From positions 744,001 through 808,000 of the forward strand of contig NZ_CP027228.1 of assembly GCF_002998925.1 (NCBI RefSeq): a stretch of 64,000 nucleotides of DNA, given 5' to 3'. The number at the start of each line of letters is the position of its first letter. Position 1 is the stretch's first letter. A program made the position numbers and the translations under genes. Below, piece by piece: positions 53,475-62,002 of the stretch. The DNA is from Mogibacterium diversum (GTDB lineage: Bacteria > Bacillota > Clostridia > Peptostreptococcales > Anaerovoracaceae). The notes under the pieces were generated by a model that was given only the letters and a program-made list of their open reading frames with translations, ran no database searches and was not told the origin of the DNA.

Positions 53475-53542
53475 GTTGAAACGAAGGTATTTTTTTGAAT
53501 ATTTAATTGTGTTTCAACCACTTTTTAATTTTGTGGTATAAT
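53475..53542 (+). promoter_or_regulatory. Promoter and paired sites before the nitroreductase gene
   Basis: TATAAT (53537-53542) has a TG one base upstream (TGG-TATAAT). GTTGAAAC (53475-53482) and GTTTCAACCAC (53511-53521) are inverted arms 36 bases apart, as in the nfnA region, and the second overlaps the -35. They match the TTGGTTGA core found at allantoin promoters. Confidence 0.55.
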
Positions 53543-53574
53543 GTGTATATCTAAGACGAAAGGAAGTATTTGAA

Positions 53575-54102
53575 ATGAGTCTACTAACAACAATGCAGAA
53601 GAGACGCAGTGTTCGTAAGTATAACACCGAACCTGTTACAGAGAAGGAATTAAACGATATTATTTCAGCAGCCCTACTCGCTCCAAATGGTAAAGGACTT
53701 AGACCTTGGGAATTTGTAGTTGTCAGAGAAAAGGATACTCTTAGAGAATTGATGAACTGCCGTAAGGGAGGCGCAAAGATGCTCGAGACGGCTAATGTTG
53801 CCATTGCGGTTTATTCTGATTCAGATAAGACTGATACATATACAGAGGATAGCTCAATTGCTATGACTCACATGCTACTCGAAGCAGCCGATCTTGGTTT
53901 AGGCGCAGTTTGGCTTCAGATTAGGTTACGTCCTTCAAACGTGGAGGGTGTTACAGCTGAAGAATTTGTAAATGCAAGACTCAACCCACCTAAAAACATG
54001 CAGGTGGAAGCTCTACTAGTGCTAGGTCATATTGATGAACAGCCTAAGGCTCATGAGCTGCCAAGTTTTCCTTCAGATAAGGTTCATAACGAAAAATGGT
54101 AA
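53575..54102 (+). CDS. Nitroreductase family protein
   Basis: A 175-residue FMN-dependent oxidoreductase of the nitroreductase superfamily. The N-terminal KRRSVRKYNTEPVTEKEL and the FMN-binding APNGKGLRPWEFVVV are typical, as is EAADLGLGAVWLQIRLRP. The physiological substrate of such enzymes is usually unknown. AAGGAAG precedes the ATG. Regulon-like sites before the gene suggest that it is controlled with the allantoin genes. A bidirectional terminator follows. Confidence 0.9.
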   Translation: MSLLTTMQKRRSVRKYNTEPVTEKELNDIISAALLAPNGKGLRPWEFVVVREKDTLRELMNCRKGGAKMLETANVAIAVYSDSDKTDTYTEDSSIAMTHMLLEAADLGLGAVWLQIRLRPSNVEGVTAEEFVNARLNPPKNMQVEALLVLGHIDEQPKAHELPSFPSDKVHNEKW

Positions 54103-54140
54103 ATTAGATAGCCTAACAAAAAATACAAATCATAGATTTA

Positions 54141-54179
54141 AAAGAGCAATGCGTTCAGCCATTGAATGCATTGCTCTTT
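54141..54179. terminator. Bidirectional terminator
   Basis: AAAGAGCAATGC and GTTCA pair with TGAA and GCATTGCTCTTT across a short loop, between convergent genes and followed by A/T-rich DNA on both sides. Confidence 0.9.
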
Positions 54180-54193
54180 ATATATTCATCGGA

Positions 54194-54985
54194 TTACTGC
54201 ATCTCGAAGGAGAAAGGTAATTCAAGTTCATTACCTTCATTATCAGCGCCTTCTAATGTAAATTTGAATGGAAGATTTGAATCTATCCTCTTGAATATGA
54301 TCACTCCAGATATGCTCGCTCCAGCCTTGATATTTTTTTGCATATGAACATCGTCATAAAGATAATTTTCTAGGTCAGCCTCATAATCATTGCCGTCTTG
54401 ACTAAGTATGCTTTGATTTGGATATATTTCGATGTTTTTCTTAGTGCCATTCTTTACCTTAATGTAAACTCTCGTCTCATCGCTTGTTAAATCAACCTTT
54501 TGAACGGTAGCTGAAACGCCCTTAACCTTAACATCATATCCGATATCCAGAGTCTCCTCCGCCGGAATCGCATCAGTTGATTTTATCTTTTGAATCTTTT
54601 TTGCTTCGAGTTTAACAGCCGTCATTTCTGTCGATTCCGCATCAACGACCTGCGCTTTGCCAATGACTTTACCCTTTACTTTTATATATTCGCCATCTTC
54701 GTACTTTACCTTATTATCGGATACAACTACAACTGTTGGGTGCTCCTGCTTGGCGAAGTCCTCATATCCCTGCAGATGAATCTCCCCGTGGACTTTATCT
54801 ACAGCAACAATCTGCATTTTTAATTCTTTTATCGTCTTGCCCTTAAACTCTTCAGGGTGTGCATAAAGTTCTTTAAGCTTTGCTTTGCTAAAAGAAGACG
54901 AACAAGCTGCCATAGAAAGACTAATCCCCAATGCTAGCATTAGTGTAAAAAATATCTTAATTGAATGTCTTTTTGACATAGACAT
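54194..54985 (-). CDS. Lipoprotein with DUF4352-like C-terminal domain
   Basis: A 263-residue secreted lipoprotein. The signal peptide ends in the lipobox SMAAC (cysteine near residue 28), so it is anchored to the outer face of the membrane. A region with an OB-like IKVKGKVIGKAQVV follows, then a C-terminal beta-sandwich (about 150-263, TRVYIKVKNGTKKNIEIYP) resembling DUF4352. No function is known. AGGAGG is 5 bases before the first ATG; a second ATG two codons later is possible. A hairpin (CGGAGC/GCTCCG) lies directly upstream of the ribosome binding site. Confidence 0.75.
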   Translation of the reverse strand: MSMSKRHSIKIFFTLMLALGISLSMAACSSSFSKAKLKELYAHPEEFKGKTIKELKMQIVAVDKVHGEIHLQGYEDFAKQEHPTVVVVSDNKVKYEDGEYIKVKGKVIGKAQVVDAESTEMTAVKLEAKKIQKIKSTDAIPAEETLDIGYDVKVKGVSATVQKVDLTSDETRVYIKVKNGTKKNIEIYPNQSILSQDGNDYEADLENYLYDDVHMQKNIKAGASISGVIIFKRIDSNLPFKFTLEGADNEGNELELPFSFEMQ

Positions 54986-55037
54986 ACATGCCTCCTGCGG
55001 AGCATGACGCTCCGTCTAAAAAATTTATTTTGCTTTA

Positions 55038-55988
55038 TTACAGCATTTTTCTAATCTGTTTTCCATCCATCCATGATGTTATATTCTCAAATACCATCTC
55101 TGCACGTCTATCGATGGATTCCCTCGTATCAAAGCCCACATGAGGTGTACAAACTAGGTTAGGCGCGCCAATAAGCGGATGATCTTTAGGGAGCGGAGGA
55201 TCCTTCTCGAAAACATCTATTCCAGCTTTAATTCGTCCCTCTCTAAGCGCATTCGCTAATGCTTCTGTCTCAATAACAGGCCCTCTTGCTGTGTTCACGA
55301 GTATTGCTCCTTGCTTCATAGTGGCAATTTCTTTTTCCCCAATTAAACCTTTAGTTTCTGGTGTCAAAGGAGTGTGGATCGAAATAATATCTGCGTTCGC
55401 CATGACATCGATGAGCGGCATATACTCGAGTCCAAGAGCCTTGGCTGCGGTTTTCTCACTCCTATTAAAACCAATAAGTTTACAGCCAAATGCCTTAAAA
55501 ATAGCAGCAGTTCTAATGCCGATTGCACCTGTACCTACTATTCCGACAACCTTACCTGCGAGCTCTCTGCCTGCGAGGCTGCCTTTACCAAGTCCATTTT
55601 GAACGGCTTCGTTGCATAGAGTAATATTTCTCAAACAGTCTAAAGTCAACCCTATTGCGAGCTCCGCCACCGCGTCATCACAGTATCCGCCCGTATTGGA
55701 TATAAGTACTCCTTTTTCCCTGCAAGCTTCAACGTCCACATGATCTATCCCCACAAATGCAACTGAGACGAGTTTAAGATTCTCGTCTGCTCTAATGACC
55801 TCTCCAGGAAGTGGATGATTTGCTATGATAAGAACCTCTGCATCTTCAGCGCGTTTTATTAACTCGCTTGTATCAGTAGTCACAGTATCGTATGACTTAA
55901 ATGTATGACCTTGTTCTGTCAGTGTACTCGATAGTCTCTTCAAGGTGTCCTCGGAAATACCTAGTGGCTCCATAAGAATGATCTTCAT
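55038..55988 (-). CDS. D-isomer specific 2-hydroxyacid dehydrogenase
   Basis: A 316-residue NAD(P)-dependent dehydrogenase. The NAD motif is VGIVGTGAIGIRTA (about 148-161). The catalytic Arg is in NTARGPVIETEAL, the Glu in the GIDVFEKDPPLP stretch, and the His in CTPHVGFDT. Substrates in the family include phosphoglycerate, glyoxylate, hydroxypyruvate and 2-oxoacids; the exact one cannot be read off. It is followed after 52 bases by the lipoprotein gene. AGGGGG precedes the ATG. Confidence 0.88.
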   Translation of the reverse strand: MKIILMEPLGISEDTLKRLSSTLTEQGHTFKSYDTVTTDTSELIKRAEDAEVLIIANHPLPGEVIRADENLKLVSVAFVGIDHVDVEACREKGVLISNTGGYCDDAVAELAIGLTLDCLRNITLCNEAVQNGLGKGSLAGRELAGKVVGIVGTGAIGIRTAAIFKAFGCKLIGFNRSEKTAAKALGLEYMPLIDVMANADIISIHTPLTPETKGLIGEKEIATMKQGAILVNTARGPVIETEALANALREGRIKAGIDVFEKDPPLPKDHPLIGAPNLVCTPHVGFDTRESIDRRAEMVFENITSWMDGKQIRKML

Positions 55989-56028
55989 TTTATTAGTCCC
56001 CCTTGTATATTGTTTAATGATAGTTTTT

Positions 56029-56079
56029 ATTATAGCACAATGACAGCAATCACATTATGAAAAAAATGATTGGCTGTCA
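56029..56079 (-). promoter_or_regulatory. Promoter and hairpin before the 2-hydroxyacid dehydrogenase gene
   Basis: TATAAT on the minus strand (56029-56034) lies about 40 bases before the start codon. An inverted repeat TGACAGC-AATCA/TGATT-g-GCTGTCA (56041-56079) covers the -35 region and may be an operator. Confidence 0.45.
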
Positions 56080-56128
56080 GATAAAAGTTTACCACAACTT
56101 CATAATTCTATACCCTATTTTTCTTTGA

Positions 56129-56168
56129 CGCACAATCTATTGTGCGCAATCGATTTTCATGTTAAAAT
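56129..56168 (+). promoter_or_regulatory. Promoter with a perfect 18-bp dyad before the BFD-like gene
   Basis: CGCACAAT-ct-ATTGTGCG (56129-56146) is a perfect palindrome. It overlaps the -35 TTGTGC, which is 17 bases from TAAAAT (56163-56168) with a TG one base upstream. Confidence 0.6.
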
Positions 56169-56228
56169 CCCATATATCATACTAATTCATCACATTAATT
56201 AACTTTAATATAGAATTTGGAGTAATTC

Positions 56229-56414
56229 ATGAAGGACAAACTGATCTGTGGATGTGTCAGAGTATATCGCTCTGACATCGAACGAGCCATCTTAAATGGA
56301 GCACGTACATATACAGAGATTCAAGAGAAAACAGGTGCAGGCACTAGCTGTGGAAACTGTAGACCTCTTGTAGAAAAAATTATTCGCGAGACCATTTCTG
56401 GACTTGATGAGTAG
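56229..56414 (+). CDS. BFD-like [2Fe-2S] protein
   Basis: A 61-residue protein with four cysteines in C-x-C (ICGCVRV) and C-x2-C (GTSCGNCRPLV), the arrangement of bacterioferritin-associated ferredoxin-like domains. Members also occur inside nitrite reductase and NifU and carry one [2Fe-2S] cluster. GGAG precedes the ATG by 7 bases. It stands alone and is divergent from the dehydrogenase gene. No bacterioferritin gene is near, so the partner is unknown. Confidence 0.85.
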   Translation: MKDKLICGCVRVYRSDIERAILNGARTYTEIQEKTGAGTSCGNCRPLVEKIIRETISGLDE

Positions 56415-56539
56415 TTATGGTCTTAACGTAAGTTCCATTTATAAATGACATATAATTAAGCACATATGCAAATATTGGGCATGGAATTGAACAGTTAATG
56501 CAGCTCATATTTCGTATAGCACTACATTATATAAAATCT

Positions 56540-56585
56540 AAGAAAGCACAACCACCTAACACCTGTTAAGCGGTTGTGCTTTCTT
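56540..56585. terminator. Bidirectional terminator
   Basis: AAGAAAGCACAACC pairs perfectly with GGTTGTGCTTTCTT across an 18-base loop, between convergent genes. Confidence 0.85.
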
Positions 56586-56610
56586 GTACATGCTTTCTTT
56601 TAAGACGATT

Positions 56611-57501
56611 TTACTTACTAAGGTTAAACTTCTTTTTCCTCATAATCAGCATGACACTAGCTACCGAGAGACCAAGCAGTCCCGAGTAAAATTCAATACC
56701 TGTATTGTCAGCTGTCTTTGGCGTAATCCTGCTACTACTAGCTTTTTTCGCCTTAGAAATCCCATGTCTAGATGGATCACTTGACTTTGAGACCTTAGGT
56801 TTTGGCACATTCTGAATCTGAGGTGTAGTTGAAACGGACTCTACATATTTAGTGTAGACATGCGTACGAATATCCGAAGTGTCTGGGAGGGTATTTTTAA
56901 AGACATAAGCGATCTTGCCACCTGCATCGTATATATACTGATCTGCATCGAGGAATCCGAAGGTCCCAGCCTCTTTTACGGTGTTGCCATCTTCATCGAT
57001 GTATCTGGTCACTTTTGCTGCTTTCTGTTCAGCCCCTATAGTAACGTTAGGAACAGCTCCAGTAACCGTTAGACCAAGAAATATAACGCGTCTCTTTACG
57101 GGTTTAAACACCTCTACCCCATTTTCTACAGTTCGATACCTAATTGTCTGTGTAGCAACCCTGTATTCTCCATATTTACCACCTGCCCAAGGTATAACTG
57201 TAGCTGCTGCCTGTTCTGCAGCTGGATCATTAGCATCTGGATTGACAATATCTGAGTGGATAGATTTCCATGAATTAATATATTCATTCATTTCCTGTCC
57301 TGTCAGAGTATATGAACCTGTATACGATATATTCTCATCGACAGCCGTTGCTCCCGAAGTATTATTCCCCTCCGCAAAAGTCTCGTCGATATCGAAGAAC
57401 AATACGAGCTGCACGGTAAAAAGCAGAATTAAAAGAAATGAAAAAGCACGTCTATATTTTGATGAATTTGTAGTTTCATATTTCATAATTTTGTCTTCCA
57501 T
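56611..57501 (-). CDS. Surface protein with variant sortase signal
   Basis: A 296-residue secreted protein of unknown function. A signal peptide (about 17-44, RRAFSFLLILLFTVQLVLFF) leads it out. The middle is beta-rich with YTGSYTLTGQEMNEYINSW and VTRYIDEDGNTVKE. The C-terminus, residues 260-296, reads TPKTADN, then a hydrophobic segment and RKKKFNLSK. This is the layout of a cell-wall sorting signal, with P-K-T-A-D in place of P-x-T-G. GAAGGA precedes the ATG, and a good promoter lies upstream. Confidence 0.7.
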   Translation of the reverse strand: MEDKIMKYETTNSSKYRRAFSFLLILLFTVQLVLFFDIDETFAEGNNTSGATAVDENISYTGSYTLTGQEMNEYINSWKSIHSDIVNPDANDPAAEQAAATVIPWAGGKYGEYRVATQTIRYRTVENGVEVFKPVKRRVIFLGLTVTGAVPNVTIGAEQKAAKVTRYIDEDGNTVKEAGTFGFLDADQYIYDAGGKIAYVFKNTLPDTSDIRTHVYTKYVESVSTTPQIQNVPKPKVSKSSDPSRHGISKAKKASSSRITPKTADNTGIEFYSGLLGLSVASVMLIMRKKKFNLSK

Positions 57502-57553
57502 AATACATTCCTTCTCTTATCATTTTTTATCAGTAAACAATCGGATTATTCGT

Positions 57554-57582
57554 ATTGTATCAGATTTAATTTTGTAAAACAA
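57554..57582 (-). promoter_or_regulatory. Promoter of the surface protein gene
   Basis: On the minus strand TTGTTT, 17 bases, then TACAAT with a TG one base upstream. Confidence 0.5.
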
Positions 57583-57616
57583 CCCATCTAACCCCTATAT
57601 AAATTTACACAAAAAA

Positions 57617-57647
57617 CCCTCCTCGCAGGTTATCCGGCAAAGAGGGT
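57617..57647 (-). terminator. Terminator of the pyrimidine operon
   Basis: On the minus strand ACCCTC and an inner GCC-type helix pair with GAGGGT, followed by a T run of six, about 55 bases after the pyrI stop. Confidence 0.75.
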
Positions 57648-57701
57648 AAATATCATTATCTGTAAAGTTTCCTAAATAAGTAAAATACAATTTGAAGCCC
57701 A

Positions 57702-58133
57702 TTAAAGCTTGATACTGCCACGATGAACAGTATCACAATATTCACATCTATATATGTGATTTTCAGCGTCATCAAGACGGAATCTATGTTCAATTCCTCT
57801 CTCAGTCGAGGTAATGCAGCGAGGATTCTTACACTGAATAACATTTGTAAGTCGCTCTGGCAGCTTCATATGCTTCTTGCTATGGAGTTTACTATCCTTG
57901 ATTATATTGACTGTAATATTAGGATCTACAAAGCCTATTAAATCAAAATCCAAATCGATAATTTGATCAATCTTGATTATGTCCTTCTTGCCATACTTAC
58001 CGCTTTTAGCATTCTGGATAATAGCTATACTACAATCTAGTTTATCAAGTCTTAGCAGATTATATATGGCTAGAGATTTTCCTGCATCAATATGATCAAG
58101 AACTATTCCGGTTGTTACTCCATCAATATTCAT
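57702..58133 (-). CDS. pyrI: Aspartate carbamoyltransferase regulatory subunit
   Basis: A 143-residue regulatory chain. The N-terminal nucleotide-binding domain starts MNIDGVTTGIVLDHI. The zinc domain has cysteines 101, 106, 130 and 133 (CKNPRC, CEYC). It lets CTP and ATP control PyrB. Its ATG overlaps the pyrB stop by one base, so the two are coupled. Confidence 0.96.
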   Translation of the reverse strand: MNIDGVTTGIVLDHIDAGKSLAIYNLLRLDKLDCSIAIIQNAKSGKYGKKDIIKIDQIIDLDFDLIGFVDPNITVNIIKDSKLHSKKHMKLPERLTNVIQCKNPRCITSTERGIEHRFRLDDAENHIYRCEYCDTVHRGSIKL

Positions 58134-59062
58134 TAATTCAGACCTCCTTCGATACCCAGAAGCATGAGAATTAGCGCCATTCTCGCGTATCTTCCGTTCT
58201 TAACCTGATCAAAGTATTTAGCCCTAGGATCCTTATCTACCTCTACGGAAATTTCATTAACCCTTGGCAGTGGGTGCATAATTACTAAATCATCCTTTGC
58301 CGATTCTAACTTTTGTTCATCTAGTATATAAGTATCCTTGAGTCTAACGTAATCCTCTTCATTAAAGAATCTCTCCTTCTGCACTCTAGTCATATAGAGT
58401 ACGTCTAGTTCAGGGAGCGCCTCTTCTAGGGATGTCGTCTCAACCCACTTAATGCCGGCATCATCCATGGCATCTTTATTATACGAAGGGAGCTTTAGTT
58501 CGTCAGGAGATATGAGCACAACCTCAATCCCCTTATATCGCAAAAGCGCCAAGATGAGCGAGTGCACTGTTCTACCGAATTTAAGGTCACCACAAAATCC
58601 CACCTTTAAATCTGTTAAACGCCCTTTGTTACGAAGTATCGTGAGTAGATCGGTTAGTGTCTGAGATGGATGTAAATGACCACCATCACCTGCGTTGATA
58701 ACCGGTACGTCGCATGAGTTAGCAGCTACAAGTGCTGCTCCTTCCTTAGGATGCCTCATAGCGATTATATCGGCAAAGCATTCCATAACTCTCGTCGTAT
58801 CGCTTACCGTCTCCCCTTTAGAAGCTGACGATGAGTTAGCATCAGAGAACCCAACCACATTGCCTCCAAGTCCATACATTGCAGATTCGAAGCTGAGCCT
58901 CGTACGTGTACTTGGTTCATAGAACAATGTCGCCAGGGTCTTATGAGCGCACTTATCCTGGTATTTTTCAGGTGATTCAATTATATCGCTTGCTAGCGCT
59001 AACAGTCGGTCTAGCTCATCTAGGTCGAGATCAGTAATGTTAATTAAATCTCTCTTAGCCAT
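58133..59062 (-). CDS. pyrB: Aspartate carbamoyltransferase catalytic subunit
   Basis: A 309-residue enzyme that joins carbamoyl phosphate and aspartate, the committed step of pyrimidine synthesis. The carbamoyl-phosphate motif is EPSTRTRLSFESA (about 50-62). The histidine and glutamine residues in NAGDGGHLHPSQTL and the aspartate-binding HPLPRVNEI are present. It overlaps pyrE by 19 bases. Carbamoyl phosphate from carAB is not encoded in the window. Confidence 0.97.
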   Translation of the reverse strand: MAKRDLINITDLDLDELDRLLALASDIIESPEKYQDKCAHKTLATLFYEPSTRTRLSFESAMYGLGGNVVGFSDANSSSASKGETVSDTTRVMECFADIIAMRHPKEGAALVAANSCDVPVINAGDGGHLHPSQTLTDLLTILRNKGRLTDLKVGFCGDLKFGRTVHSLILALLRYKGIEVVLISPDELKLPSYNKDAMDDAGIKWVETTSLEEALPELDVLYMTRVQKERFFNEEDYVRLKDTYILDEQKLESAKDDLVIMHPLPRVNEISVEVDKDPRAKYFDQVKNGRYARMALILMLLGIEGGLN

Positions 59063-59670
59063 TCAATTATTACCTTTCCTTCTTCACTTGTTACGTAATT
59101 TTCAGCAACAGCAGTATCTATGAGTTCACTTATTGTGCATAGACTTAGTTTCTCGACATTTGCATCTTGGAAATTCTTATCAGCCTTCGCAGTTTCATAT
59201 GTAAAGATACTAATAACCGCGAGCACTTCTGCTCCAGCCTCACGAAGCGCTTCAACTACCTCGATTGATGATCCACCCGTAGAGATAAGATCTTCTACAA
59301 CTACTACCTTATCTCCTTTTTCAAGCTTTCCCTCAATTCTATTGTTTCTGCCATGTGATTTGGAGCTTCCTCTTACATACCCCATAGGCTTCCCCAGTAT
59401 GTGGGCTGAAATGGCTGCATGAGCAATTCCAGCTGTGCTCGTACCCATTACTACATCACACTCAGGAAATTTCTCATCGATTACTCTAGCCATCTCGTGC
59501 TCGATAACATCTCTCACCTTAGGTGCAGTGAGTGTAAGTCTATTATCACAGTAAATAGGGCTCTTGATACCGCTTGCCCATGTAAAAGGATCATTTGGGC
59601 TTAGGAATACCGCTTTTATGCCGAGTAACCCCTCTGCAATCTGCTTTGATTTGCTCGCTGAATTAGTCAT
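59044..59670 (-). CDS. pyrE: Orotate phosphoribosyltransferase
   Basis: A 208-residue transferase that attaches phosphoribose to orotate. The PRPP motif is VVVVEDLISTGGSSIEVV, and GIKSPIYCDNR marks the orotate end. The start at 59670 follows GGAGGAGATTAACA; a longer frame upstream has no ribosome binding site. It overlaps pyrF by eight bases and pyrB by 19. Confidence 0.95.
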   Translation of the reverse strand: MTNSASKSKQIAEGLLGIKAVFLSPNDPFTWASGIKSPIYCDNRLTLTAPKVRDVIEHEMARVIDEKFPECDVVMGTSTAGIAHAAISAHILGKPMGYVRGSSKSHGRNNRIEGKLEKGDKVVVVEDLISTGGSSIEVVEALREAGAEVLAVISIFTYETAKADKNFQDANVEKLSLCTISELIDTAVAENYVTSEEGKVIIEWLREI

Positions 59671-60370
59671 TGTTAATCTCCTCCATACAAGTTTTATATG
59701 CTTTAACAGGATCATCTGCTTTCGTTATGCTCCTGCCAATTACAAGATAATTTGATCCCATTTCCTTTGCTCGCCCAGGGGTTGCAACCCTACTCTGATC
59801 ACCCTTCGCGTCTCCAAGGAGTCTGATTCCGGGTGTTACTGTAAGAAATTCCTTCGAAGTCCCATCATGTATTTCTTCCGACTCCCAAGCCGAGCAAACT
59901 ACTCCGTCTAGCCCTGCCGCTTGTGCATTCCTTGCATATGCTAGTACTGTATCCTTGAGGTCACCTTCAATCCTGAGTTCTCTATTCATAGTCTCCTGAT
60001 CTGTAGATGTAAGCTGAGTAACCGCTATAATCTCAGGCCTAATGCCCCCAGCTGAGCCTTCTTCGAGACCTTCTACAGCTGCCTTCATCATCTTGATTCC
60101 ACCAGCTGCGTGGACGTTAACCATGTCAGCCCCTACAGAGGCGAGGACTTTCATCGCACTCTTAACTGTATTTGGTATATCGTGCAGTTTAAGATCCAAG
60201 AAAACCTTGTGCCCTCTACCTTTAATCTCTTTCACGATTGAAGGACCTTCGCCATAGAAGAGTTCCATACCAACCTTTACATATAGTTTCTCATTTTCAA
60301 ATTTATCGAGAAATGAAAGTGCTTTCTCTCCACTTGGAAAATCTAATGCTATTATTATCTCTGGCTTCAT
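59663..60370 (-). CDS. pyrF: Orotidine 5'-phosphate decarboxylase
   Basis: A 235-residue decarboxylase that makes UMP. The catalytic signature is FLDLKLHDIPNTVKSAM (Asp-x-Lys-x-x-Asp). IIALDFPSGEKALSFL at the start and GRSITKADDP near the end are conserved. It starts 1 base after the pyrD stop and belongs to the group I bacterial type. Confidence 0.96.
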   Translation of the reverse strand: MKPEIIIALDFPSGEKALSFLDKFENEKLYVKVGMELFYGEGPSIVKEIKGRGHKVFLDLKLHDIPNTVKSAMKVLASVGADMVNVHAAGGIKMMKAAVEGLEEGSAGGIRPEIIAVTQLTSTDQETMNRELRIEGDLKDTVLAYARNAQAAGLDGVVCSAWESEEIHDGTSKEFLTVTPGIRLLGDAKGDQSRVATPGRAKEMGSNYLVIGRSITKADDPVKAYKTCMEEINND

Positions 60371-61285
60371 CTATATTACTCCTCTAATTTCATCCAAATT
60401 CTTGATTCCTAGCTCTTCCATCCTAGGCTGTAGCTCACTGATTATGCGTGGCATTGTCCATGGATCGATAAGGTTTGCAGAACCGATCTCTATCGCTGTT
60501 GCTCCAGCCATTATCATCTCTAGCACGTCATCAACACTCTGAATACCACCAATGCCAATTATTGGGAGCTTTACTGCATGAAACACTTCATTTACCATGC
60601 GCTGGGCAATCGGTCTGATAGCTGGTCCAGATAGACCTGCATATTTCATCGCCGTCACAGTTGTTCTCGTTCTGAGATTGATTCTCATAGCTTTGAAGTT
60701 GTTGATCAAACTGATTCCATCTGCACCTCCTGCTTCAGAAGCCTTTGCAATCTCAGCAATATCGGTTACATTTGGAGTAAGCTTCATAAATATCGGCAGT
60801 TTCGTAACATCTCTGACGGCTCTAGTTATTCTCTCAGCCATACTTGGATCAGCGCCAAATGCCGATCCGCCATGCTCCACATTAGGGCAGCTAATATTCA
60901 CCTCAAGTATATCGGCATATCCCGACGCATCTAGCTTTGATGCTACCTCAGCAAACTCAGAAATGCTAAATCCACTTATGTTGATAATTAGAGGTCCCTG
61001 ATAAATATCTTTTAGCGCAGGTAAATCCTCATCGATTACACGATCTATTCCAGGGTTCTGTAACCCTATAGAGTTAAGCATGCCACTCGTACATTCAGCG
61101 ATTCTAGGAAGATTATTTCCATACCTCAGTTCAGCAGTTGCACTCTTCGTCACAACAGCGCCTAAGACATTTAAATCGAATAACTCTCTATATTCCTGCC
61201 CGTAGCCAAATGTCCCACTTGCTGGCATAACCGGATTCTTGAGTTCAATTCCCGCCAGATTAACCTTAGTTAAAGGCTTTCCCAT
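60371..61285 (-). CDS. pyrD: Dihydroorotate dehydrogenase catalytic subunit, class 1B
   Basis: A 304-residue FMN-containing PyrDB. NPVMPASGTFGYGQEY, the NISCPNVEHGG stretch with the catalytic cysteine, and GIGGIQSVDDVLEMI are class 1 motifs. It oxidises dihydroorotate and passes electrons to PyrK and NAD+. Its start overlaps the pyrK stop by 16 bases. Confidence 0.96.
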   Translation of the reverse strand: MGKPLTKVNLAGIELKNPVMPASGTFGYGQEYRELFDLNVLGAVVTKSATAELRYGNNLPRIAECTSGMLNSIGLQNPGIDRVIDEDLPALKDIYQGPLIINISGFSISEFAEVASKLDASGYADILEVNISCPNVEHGGSAFGADPSMAERITRAVRDVTKLPIFMKLTPNVTDIAEIAKASEAGGADGISLINNFKAMRINLRTRTTVTAMKYAGLSGPAIRPIAQRMVNEVFHAVKLPIIGIGGIQSVDDVLEMIMAGATAIEIGSANLIDPWTMPRIISELQPRMEELGIKNLDEIRGVI

Positions 61286-62001
61286 CTTAGCACCTCCTTA
61301 TCAAAAACCGGTCCTTCCTTACAGACTCTCTGACTTCCATCTACCGTTCTTATGGAGCATCCCATGCATGCTCCAAATCCGCATCCCATGCGAGCTTCGA
61401 GGCTGAACTGCCCGCGCTCCACCTTATGATCTAGAGCACGAAGCATCGGCAGAGGACCGCAAGCACATGCATATTCACACTTGTCAAAAGCATCCGTCAC
61501 AAATCCCTTCTGTCCATATGAGCCATCAGCAGTCATAACCGTTATATCATCTGAAAAATGTTCGAAGTCTTCGAGCATAAACATCTCATCTGCAGAATTA
61601 TAGCCTAGCACCACCTTACAGGATTTTCCCGCCATAACCATCGCTTTGAGTAATCCAAGCATCGGCGGAATTCCGATACCACCACCGATTAAATATGCAC
61701 CATCTGGGATTTTATCGAGATCGTAACCATTTCCTAGACCTGTAATTCCTTTTACATAGTCTCCAGGCTCCATCCTGCTCATGATATCTGTCCCTTCACC
61801 AACGACTTTGTAGATTAGAGTGTATCTGCTGCTATCGTAGCTGCTAACCGAAATTGGTCTCCTCAGAAATTTGTCTGGAACTTCAACCATCGCAAACTGA
61901 CCTGGTCTTGTAAATTCAGACTTCGGTGTCTCGAGAGTCATCCGGTAAATGCCTTCAGCGAGTTTTTTATTCTCAAGTATTTCGCTTCGTAGGTCCCTCA
62001 T
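61270..62001 (-). CDS. pyrK: Dihydroorotate dehydrogenase electron transfer subunit
   Basis: A 243-residue FAD/[2Fe-2S] protein. RRPISVSSYD binds FAD, LIGGGIGIPPMLGLLK binds NAD, and the C-terminal cysteines in RMGCGFGACMGCSIR and RVCKEGP hold the cluster. It is 1 base after pyrC. NfnA in this window is a relative, but its partner there is NfnB. Confidence 0.95.
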   Translation of the reverse strand: MRDLRSEILENKKLAEGIYRMTLETPKSEFTRPGQFAMVEVPDKFLRRPISVSSYDSSRYTLIYKVVGEGTDIMSRMEPGDYVKGITGLGNGYDLDKIPDGAYLIGGGIGIPPMLGLLKAMVMAGKSCKVVLGYNSADEMFMLEDFEHFSDDITVMTADGSYGQKGFVTDAFDKCEYACACGPLPMLRALDHKVERGQFSLEARMGCGFGACMGCSIRTVDGSQRVCKEGPVFDKEVLRWESL

Positions 62002-62002
62002 A

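Noticed and set aside
56981..57577. 198-codon plus-strand open frame
   Set aside because: It lies opposite the surface protein gene, has no ribosome binding site and reads as a reverse-strand shadow.
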